The notes below the pieces were generated by a model. The model was not told the origin of the DNA. It did not search any database and was given only the letters and a program-made list of their open reading frames with translations. A stretch of DNA of 64,000 nucleotides from NCBI GenBank assembly GCA_009193005.1, contig SDWI01001313.1, forward strand, positions 10,390 to 74,389, written 5' to 3'. How positions within the stretch are numbered: the first letter of the stretch is position 1; the number at the start of each line of letters is the position of its first letter. This stretch comes from Lamellibrachia luymesi. Its lineage: Eukaryota; Annelida; Polychaeta; Sabellida; Siboglinidae. This document shows, piece after piece, positions 55,520 through 64,000 of the stretch. The position numbers and the translations under genes were made by a program.

Positions 55520-55883
55520 AAACAAATATACATTAGCTTACAATGCAACAGTGGAAAAAACCTATGCAACTGTAAACCTCGGGAGAAACCTTGACTCTCT
55601 GGGTCAACAAAGACTAAACACTATGACGGAGCAAACTGGNCATAAAAATAAATTCCAATTCCACAAACAATGAATTCCAATTCCAACTGACTTTCGAAAA
55701 TCTATTCCAATTCTGGAATTGAGGGTCAATTCTAATTCTGGAATGGAATTAACTCCATGTGTGAAACAAATATACATTAGCTTACAATGCAACAGTGGAA
55801 AAAACCTATGCAACTGTAAACCTCGGGAGAAACCTTGACTCTCTGGGTCAACAAAGACTAAACACTATGACGGAGCAAACTGG
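55397..55883. repeat. 243-bp near-identical duplication around a single N
   Basis: 55397-55639 recurs as 55641-55883 with a few substitutions; base 55640 is N. The duplicated part includes the right end of the hAT-like element. Likely an unmerged overlap of two haplotype contigs. Confidence 0.8.
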
Positions 55884-58800
55884 CTTGGCATTCTGGTTGC
55901 ATCACTCCAATCCCAACACACCCTCTTTTTCTGTGTATTTTTTTACATTGATTTTTGTTCAGGTCATGCTCCAAAGATGGAATTGTACAAAAACATAATT
56001 GCTGGTTTCATCAAACAAAACGAAAACTTCATAAAAAATTATTAAAAACTGGTGCCCGGTATGTAAGTTCATTTTCTGAGAACCTACTCTGAAAATGGAA
56101 AACAACTTACATGGACAGTCCTCTACTTTCCCGAAGTTAACATGAAAATGTGCACAAAACAACACTTTTAATAGCATAAGTCTAAAAGTGTAACTATGGC
56201 GACCTGCTTTGCTTCCAGTTATTTCCTACCTGAATTATCACTAATAAACAGTTCTTGCATATAATATATGCATCTTTTAGGCATTACCTGCAGCTTGCAG
56301 GCACACAAATTGACAACGGATGCCTCCATTCAGGAGATAGGCGTCTCATTGTTAATGAGTATCTATCAGTGTTATACACAACAGAGTTCAGTGTGAGTGT
56401 GAGAAAATCAATACCTGGCCAGAATCTCTTACTGCTGCAAGACGTAGAACCTGCTCCATAGTCTTGAAGGTACAGACCAATGTTTCCCCAGGGTGAAATT
56501 ACTGGTATGGGGTGGGGCCAGGGGTGCACAAAACGGGTGGCATGAAGCACACACCCCTGGAAAGTGTGATACTAACTTCAAAATGGTGCATTTTGACGGG
56601 TGTTAAAACTTGTTTCCTTTATGTGAGAAGGGGAAAGAAATGTAAATACAAGTTTAGTACGTAAAAGTTTGTTATTGAACAATTCAAAGTAACCAAACAG
56701 TACAAGAATTTTTTTTCTGGCTTAAATGTCAAGGCACACTTTCACCAACATACCATAAACTGACAATTCAAGTATTATATATAACTAAATAATAACATAT
56801 TTTTCTAATAAAACATAACTACTGTGTTTTGTTTTTGTTCTATGAAGTGGTGTGCTGTAATTCCAATATTACTTATCCTCTTCATGCCCCATGGCACATA
56901 AGGCTCACACAAGGTCTCGCCCGACCCCTTTGTCTCTACTCCAATATGTTGCACCTCAATGGAAAGCCCCTTCATCGATGTACATCATGATATATATACA
57001 TTTACGTTGAGGCAATAGATGTTTTCTGTGTTTTCTTATTTTTTCTTATGAAATGACACCATGCCGTCTGTTAATTGTAACCTGGTGTGTTGTTACGGTG
57101 CTTTAGAAGTAGCACGATAGTCCACAGCTCAAACAGCATGCACACTGGAGACACAGCAGGTATGATGTACCAATGAGCTGAACACATCGGCTACACACAA
57201 AGGGAATTACCTGAATGCTGTTACTAGGACTTGTCACATAAAATAACGAATCCATATTTTACACTGCCATAAATTTAGGTTTCCAAAGAAATGCAACACA
57301 ATTATTTATGTAACACTGGTCCTACATGATCTGTTGTTAAACACTTACGACCAGCTACAAAGATTCTAGAATAGAATAGACCTGGTAAATTTAGCCATCC
57401 TTAACCCAAATCCTGGGAGGGCAAATTTCAGGATAAATCTGTAGCCTGTGCAGAGACACTGCCTTTGTAGGAATCCTCATCAGTTTGAAAAACTTTTCGA
57501 AGAGGTGACCTGCTTACCAACATGACACTGTATACTGTAGAACATTCTGCACAGAAATCATTTAACAGATTTCCAGAGTATCTGTCATGGAAGTGCACAC
57601 GTGTGTCTTGCACGCATGCACACACAATAAACAACTGATTCATGGCACGAGAAATAGCCACTGAATGTTCGGTGTCTAATAGCTGGCATGTTGGTCTGAC
57701 ATTTGCCTTACTTTCGGTAAGTTAATGCCATCTTTACTGCAACCATTCCATAAATGCAGCAAAAGAGAGCTAGTGACCCCATCATTCTTATGTTTGAAGT
57801 GCATTATGAAGTGTGCCAATGAAATGTATCAACATGTGTAACGTGTAAATAGTTTGTTGTCATTACGGAAGGCATAACACAGTCACATATATATATTCTA
57901 GTTCAGTATTTATAGAAAGCTTTGGCATTCATGTATTGTTCCTAGGACGAAAGTGGCCAGTGTTTTTGAAGAGGGAAATTAGACTATGGATACTTCCTAG
58001 GCCACAAACACTTGTACAGGCAGGCTGGTTAAGGTTGCTGGAGCGGCTAACGTATCAGTTGATTTTTTTCCATCATAACATGGTAGGAAATATTGAACCG
58101 AACGTCAATATCACAAATAATCACCCGGCACTAACGTCGTATTTCACCAGTCCATCTTTAAAAAAACAGTCCTTTGGGAAATCCCCGACTTCTTCGAAAC
58201 ACTTACAACCACCATAAATTTGTTCGCCATGAATGCAGAACATATCATCTGATTACTGTAATTCCAGTACACTGCAATATGGTGCCTACCTAAATTAACT
58301 TGTTCTTAATCTGTTCAGTTAGTTTATTCTGCCATTGATCCCGTAACTGAACCCACCAGTAACTGTGACCTGGTGACCTCACCCATGACCCCGCTGGATA
58401 CCAGACCAATGAAATGATCTTGAGCACATGTAAACTGACCATGTGACCTGACACATGTGACCTGGCGTAATTCGATCTTGATAGACCACAACATGTTAAA
58501 AATGCAGTTTCAATGGCTCTGTGGTGGCAAAATTAAGGGGATATGTCCATATTAGATATGGTTGTTATCACTAACAACCAGGAAATTTAATGTTTCATAA
58601 AAAACTTATGACACTGAAATGCAGCATATAAAATGAACATATCTGCGAGCAAAATCACATGGGGTTCTGGAATGAATGTTAGAGGGGTTTTCTCAAAATG
58701 TGTGTGCAACTTTTGGGTGTCATAAAAAAATTCTGCTAAAATCTTCCTAGTCCTGTAGCCGGTGTAATTCATTCATGTTAACTAAAATAATTTGTGGGAT

Positions 58801-59345
58801 CATCAGTGACATTGTCATGTCATGAAACATCACCAAATAAACGAAAAATTTTGAGTTTTATAAATGTGGAGTATTATGCAGTATTTCAACTGTAAACTAT
58901 AATTTGTGAAGAAATGGTTTATTTTTTACTGAAACTACTGAATGTAAAACAAGCATATAACAGCCAGCCCAGCTACCTTAATGGAATGACAGTACACATC
59001 CACCAAATCTAGACTTGGTTATTCACATTATTTGGGCAATTCAAACAATACTGACTTACTGGCGGACAATAGCGTAATTACGGTTGGATTTAGCAGAACA
59101 ATTCCTGCTAGATTGGCGTGACAATTTTTTATACAGTACAAGAGAACAGTTAAATATAAAATTACATAACCAAAATGAGTCAGGGGTTTGAATCACATAC
59201 TATGCAATATGTTCTCGAGACATCCTTTCTCTGATCAATAAATGCCACCGCGTGCACTGGGCTGACACAAGGCTGCAAGCTAACAAGCTAGCCTGACTGC
59301 CGATGGTTTTGCAGTCGGGCCGGTCGGGTCCGTCAGGTTTCTGGT
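55884..59345. other. no gene recognised
   Basis: About 3.5 kb of AT-rich DNA. Coding-like snippets at 56281-56460 (minus), 57500-57650 (minus) and 57936-58217 (plus) were examined and not accepted. Confidence 0.35.
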
Positions 59346-60101
59346 CCATGTGGCCGGTAGCATTTACAGCCCTCCTGTATATTAAAAAAAAATTTTTTTC
59401 AGCCATAACAAATGTTTCAATAAATCTAATCCAGAATTCTGGTATTGCTACTGAACAATGACAGTGTCAGCTATGCTTTTGTCCAAGCTGCGCCAGCAAA
59501 ACGGGATAACATAACCTTCACCTGATGACAACAAAACGGGATAACATAACTTTCACCTGATGACAGCAAAACGGGATAACATAACCTTCACCTGATGACA
59601 GCAAAACGAGATAACATAACCTTCACATGACGACAGTAAAACGGGATAACATAACCTTCACCTGACGACAACAAAATGGGATAACATAACCTTCACATGA
59701 TGACAACAAAACGGGATAACATAACCTTCACTTGATGACAACAAAACGGGATAACATAACCTTCACCTGATGACAGCAAAACGAGATAACATAACCTTCA
59801 CATGACGACAGCAAAACGGGATAACATAACCTTCACCTGACGACAACAAAATGGGATAACATAACGTTCACCTGACGACAACAAAACGGGATAACATAAC
59901 CTTCACCTGACAACAAAACTGGATAACATAACCTTCACCTGACAACAACAAAACAGGGTAACATAACCTTCACCTGATGACAACAAAACAGGATAACATA
60001 ACCTTCACCTGATGACAACAAAACAGGATAACATAACCTTCACCTGATGACAACAAAACGGGATAACAAAACCTTCACGTGACCACAAAAAAATGGGATA
60101 A
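59346..60101. repeat. 756-bp tandem duplication, copy 1, with 35-bp minisatellite
   Basis: Starts ccatgtggccggtagcattt; the identical 150-bp unique leader recurs at 60102. From about 59490 it consists of some 17 copies of a 35-bp unit (caaaacgggataacataacc plus ttcacctgatgacaa). Variants (gacgacagc, aaaacaggat) occur in the same order in both copies. Confidence 0.9.
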
Positions 60102-60845
60102 CCATGTGGCCGGTAGCATTTACAGCCCTCCTGTATATTAAAAAAAAATTTTTTTCAGCCATAACAAATGTTTCAATAAATCTAATCCAGAATTCTGGTA
60201 TTGCTACTGAACAATGACAGTGTCAGCTATGCTTTTGTCCAAGCTGCGCCAGCAAAACGGGATAACATAACCTTCACCTGATGACAACAAAACGGGATAA
60301 CATAACCTTCACCTGATGACAGCAAAACGGGATAACATAACCTTCACCTGATGACAGCAAAACGAGATAACATAACCTTCACATGACGACAGCAAAACGG
60401 GATAACATAACCTTCACCTGACGACAACAAAATGGGATAACATAACCTTCACATGATGACAACAAAACGGGATAACATAACCTTCACTTGATGACAACAA
60501 AACGGGATAACATAACCTTCACCTGATGACAGCAAAACGAGATAACATAACCTTCACATGACGACAGCAAAACGGGATAACATAACCTTCACCTGACGAC
60601 AACAAAATGGGATAACATAACCTTCACCTGACGACAACAAAACGGGATAACATAACCTTCACCTGACAACAAAACTGGATAACATAACCTTCACCTGACA
60701 ACAACAAAACAGGGTAACATAACCTTCACCTGATGACAACAAAACAGGATAACATAACCTTCACCTGATGACAACAAAACAGGATAACATAACCTTCACC
60801 TGATAACAAAACGAGATAACATAACCTTCACCTGATGACAAAAAA
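60102..60845. repeat. 756-bp tandem duplication, copy 2
   Basis: Repeats the unique leader and the same series of 35-bp variants as copy 1, so the whole block was duplicated after the minisatellite had diversified. An assembly origin is possible, although no N is present here. Confidence 0.9.
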
Positions 60846-61247
60846 ATTTGACAAGATCACACCTAATACATTCCTTGAGATATAGAGTGGCTTAAGGAAG
60901 TACTTGACTGGTAAAAATGACCTCTCGTCTAAGACCTAATCCAAGTGCATTATAATATTATTTTGCAATCATAACATAAAGCTATATGTTGTGCCTTGAA
61001 AATGAATATATTACAATGTCTTCTATTCACCAAAGTCCTCAGAAGCATGGCAAGACCAAAGGGCGATCTTGAATTTAGTATACAATGTTCAAGTTGCCAA
61101 CAAATAAATTACAACACTGAGGAGATAAGGAGAGTAAGAAGATAAGTATCCATGTGATTACAGAAAGTTATCATATGTCCTGATGAATTAACACTAACTG
61201 TGCTCTTCCAGTATTTTCAGCATACATATTGTAGAATGTTCAATACA
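60846..61247. other. no feature seen
   Basis: AT-rich DNA between two repeat arrays. Confidence 0.4.
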
Positions 61248-61595
61248 TCTGACTGATTAAGCTGTCTGTACTAAGTAACTTATGTACTGTACAGTACTTC
61301 CACTGTTTATATTCTAGAATGTTCAGTACATATGACTGATTGAGCTGACTGTATCAAGTAACTTATGTACTGTACAGTACTTCCACTGTTTATATTCTAG
61401 AATGTTCAGTACATATGACTGATTAAGCTGACTGTACTAAGTAACTTATGTACTGTACAGTACTTCCACTGTTTTTATTCTAGAATGTTCAATACATCTG
61501 ACTGATTAAGCTGTCTGTACTAAGTGACCTACGAACTGTACAGTATTTCCACAGTTTATATTCTAGAATGTTCAATAAGTCTGATTGATTATGCC
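61248..61595. repeat. 83-bp tandem repeat, about four copies
   Basis: Unit includes ttctagaatgttcagtacat and gtacagtacttccactgttt, with the palindrome gtactgtacagtac in the middle. It ends about 20 bp from a possible minus-strand splice donor at 61616. Confidence 0.85.
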
Positions 61596-61615
61596 AACCG
61601 TACTGAGTGACTCAC

Positions 61616-61712
61616 CCAGTGTCAGTGTTCCAGCCTCCACATGCTGGGAATGTGTACAAAAGCACAGGGACATGCACTGTTGCAGATATCTCTAGTTTTG
61701 TGTAATCGTGTC
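61616..61712 (-). CDS. unassigned coding-like internal exon
   Basis: Acceptor GTATTTCAG and donor GTGAGT bound 97 bases, open in one frame: HDYTKLEISATVHVPVLLY, then TFPACGGWNTDT. The other two frames have stops. I do not recognise the protein. It lies 5' of SARM1 on the same strand, so it could be an unusual N-terminal exon of that gene or part of another gene. Confidence 0.35.
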
Positions 61713-62879
61713 CTGAAATACATGTGGAATTTTGTGCTCATTACTAATATAGTACAGATAATAACCTGTTTGAGAGACACAGAAAGTTGTTCAAATTAAT
61801 GAGTTCAAGTGCCAACTTATCATCAGTCAAATTTAGTGCTGGTGGAAAAGAAATGCTGCGTTCTTAGTTGTAATTGGTATCACTAAATCGTCATTAAACG
61901 TTTCAGATCTTAATTAATCACTAAATTATCTTGATATAAAATACCACGTTTTGACTTGTGCATAGACATATGGAAAATTTGTAGAAAGTGACTTGAACTG
62001 TTCTTCAAAAGCATGTTACAGTTTACAGTAAAAATAAGAAGGTACACACGGTACAACAACCATGGAAACACGTTAGACCTTACATCTATGGTGGGGAAGG
62101 CAGGGTTAATTGAGCCATTTTTCATTCTTTTTGATATCTAGGGAATAACCATATTCATAAGTCAAACTTGTTTTACTCACATTAACTACAATTATTAGTT
62201 GATAATTTTATACCAAGACAATATATCTAGCATGCATAGATAATTATATCTAGCTGATTCAAATAGGGTTGGTAAGCTGGCTCAACTAACCCTTGGTATG
62301 GGGTAAGTTGAGCCACAGTGTAGTGTAAATTGTGTAAATGCTTTATTTGCATAATTCCTGTAGGTACTTTACTAAAATTTCATACCAACTCTGCCAAAAC
62401 ATCGACCCAATGGGTACAACACGTCTCTGACAAGTCAACATGCTTAATTAATAAGTCGACACACTTAATTAATATAGACTTCTAGGACAATCGCAACCAG
62501 TGTAGCTAACTGCTAATGTGCTGGCTTGTAGCTATCCAATGTCCCAATTTGCTCGGAAAATTAATTCCTTGATGTATTTTAGGGTAAACAACATCTTCGT
62601 TCTTTAACCACTGCTCAACTAATCCGCCCTGGGGTTTTGGGTGGCTCAACTATCACCGTTTTGACAATTAAGCTTTTTTAATTAACTTAGAAATCATTAA
62701 ATGATTAATGTGCCAAGTGATCTTGCATGATAATTTTCTTCCCTGTTCATAGTTAAACCATTTGTAAGTGCGCAGACAATAAAATCTGGTCACATGTGTT
62801 GATAGTTTACACACTAGCAGACATTAATCACAATCACCAAAAGTTTAGAAAAACATCAAAAAACATACTTTTAACTCAC
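61713..62879. other. no gene recognised; scattered 'ggctcaact' motifs
   Basis: Between 62095 and 62660 several copies of ttgagcca/tggctcaact occur in both orientations (near 62110, 62280, 62308 and 62650), suggesting a decayed inverted-repeat element. Confidence 0.3.
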
Positions 62880-63075
62880 ATGTTCTGACCGTTGTGATAA
62901 TGAACATGTCCCACAGCAATTCTAGAATTTCCCAGAATCTACGATCAACAGCTGAATTGGCAATCGATGGATCGTACAGATTAGAGGCGGAAGCACATGT
63001 GCCAAGCACATCTCCCTCCGGAATCTCGATGTCTATACTGACGCCATCATTTGTGCATATTGTTACAGAATCCCA
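62880..63075 (-). CDS. unassigned coding-like exon
   Basis: Donor GTGAGT at 62879 and a weak acceptor at 63076 bound 65 codons: WDSVTICTNDGVSIDIEIPE, then GDVLGTCASASNLY, then FWEILELLWDMFIITTVRT. The acidic, Ser-rich lead followed by a helix could be the start of an ARM domain, but this is a guess. Direct joining to the 61.6-kb exon creates a stop, so the two are not adjacent exons. Confidence 0.3.
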
Positions 63076-64000
63076 CTGACATTTTCACTGATCCATCAGC
63101 AGGGAAATCAGCCGTTGCACTCACTCAAGAAATAATCCAATACGTCATCTATAGTGATTCAAGGGTATTCCTGCTAACAACACATATAGGCTTTAGTCAC
63201 AGGAAATCAATACTCACTTCAATGCTAATCAACTAAGATATCAGCCAGTTGATAAATTGGTGTACTGAAATTCCAAGATGTTACTATTTTGGGGATTGCT
63301 GGATTAATGTGATCTGTGGGATAATCCTATCGAGCACATGGAATATAAATAAATGTGTCAGCTCTGGGTCAAGGAACCAATGAACACATCAAATTCTCAT
63401 GTGATGGGCCGAAATCCATGAGCAATTCTTGTTCAGTTCCTTTCACTTCTTAAATTGGAATGCAGGAATAAAAAAGTTAACATTATGTCAAACAAACTCA
63501 AGAAAAAGACAATGATTCATCAAAAGTAGACATTTCAAACACAGGCTTTAAACCTGGTTTAGGTAAATATTTTCTTCAAATGGCTTTCCAAAATGACAAT
63601 TGGAATATTCCCCTCTGACATCATAATATGAATGCAATAATTGAATGATATGAATGATAACTTTGAAATATGTCACAAGTTATGTTCAATTTATGTAAGA
63701 ACAAGCCTATAACTGAGAGATCGATGTAACTATCTTCATGGGGCTTCCAGCCAAAGTTATTTGTTATGTTATTTACATAACATTTTACATAACATTTACA
63801 TAACATTTTCCCTTTGATTTCCAGGCACCCGTGAATGTTTGTCATACCAGCCAGGTGCTGCAGATATGTGGGATATGCCCTATCTATTTCTACCCTGACA
63901 AGTACTGCTGTCAATAATATATATGTTAATGTATTTCTGCTGAGTTGCTGAGCTACTAAATCTACTGTTATTACAATAACCCATTTATCATTGTTATCAA
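63076..64000. other. no gene recognised
   Basis: AT-rich. Near 63768-63810 there are three short cattttacataa-type repeats. A minus-strand frame at 63621-63914 has no recognisable homology. Confidence 0.35.

Noticed and set aside
56281..56470. Possible SARM1 ARM exon (minus strand, MEQVLRLAAVRDSGQ or MEASVVNLCACKLQ)
   Set aside because: Short, in different frames, with in-frame stops. Similarity to the ARM region is not convincing.
57428..57661. Minus-strand 77-codon frame with a GTAAGC donor (DRYSGNLLNDFCAECSTVYS)
   Set aside because: No family resemblance and a weak acceptor. Phase does not connect to neighbouring candidates.
57936..58217. Plus-strand 93-codon frame (MFLGRKWPVFLKREIRLW)
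   Set aside because: Composition is plausible, but there is no homology, partner exon or splice support.
1..64000. CRISPR array, bacterial defence island or prophage
   Set aside because: All coding genes are spliced animal genes. The tandem arrays lack spacers and are ordinary minisatellites.

Overview
The window is animal nuclear DNA from an invertebrate metazoan, most likely marine. It is AT-rich and intron-rich, with GT-AG splice sites. It carries three recognisable conserved genes and is filled with LINE tails, hAT-like and Tigger-like DNA transposons, MITEs and many minisatellites. I cannot name the species; a hemichordate, mollusc or amphioxus-like animal would all fit. No prokaryotic, CRISPR or viral system is visible.

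Layout. (1) 1-2.65 kb: LINE 3' fragments and a minisatellite that grew out of a LINE 3' tail. (2) 2657-13532, minus strand: a complete six-exon ABHD11 gene (mitochondrial alpha/beta hydrolase, 304 aa). Its introns hold a CR1/L2-type LINE, a 1.55-kb array of a 28-bp repeat, and a hAT-like element loaded with ATGCAAAT octamers. (3) 13533-14555: a divergent intergenic region of about 1 kb. (4) 14556-24461, plus strand: a complete six-exon RAB35 gene (202 aa). Its last 3' splice site lies inside a degenerate tandem repeat that has copied the splice site. (5) 24.5-34.2 kb: gene-poor, with minisatellites, MITEs and a LINE tail. (6) 34278-51381, minus strand: the 3' half of a SARM1 gene (tandem SAM domains plus the NAD-cleaving TIR domain). 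The 5' ARM-repeat exons were not found. (7) 51.4-64 kb: repeats, an N-flanked duplication, a 756-bp tandem duplication, and a few unassigned coding-like exons.

The most interesting structure is in SARM1. The exons for the C-terminal part of the TIR domain are duplicated. There are three copies of the exon for the NIIPVMDNFQWP segment: one intact at 41.6 kb, one altered but open with a good acceptor at 43.5 kb, and one with stops at 45.1 kb. There are also two last exons, each encoding the final TIR helix (WIHDYQDACV at 34.5 kb and WVHDYQEACV at 37.0 kb), with unrelated tails. This looks like an alternative-exon array, partly decayed, that would let one gene make SARM1 isoforms differing in the C-terminal part of the TIR domain.

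ABHD11 (lipoylation and 2-oxoglutarate dehydrogenase maintenance), RAB35 (endosomal recycling) and SARM1 (axon degeneration and innate immunity) are not known to act in one pathway. Only ABHD11 and RAB35 plausibly share regulation, through their head-to-head arrangement. Two single N bases each sit next to a local duplication and look like assembly joins.
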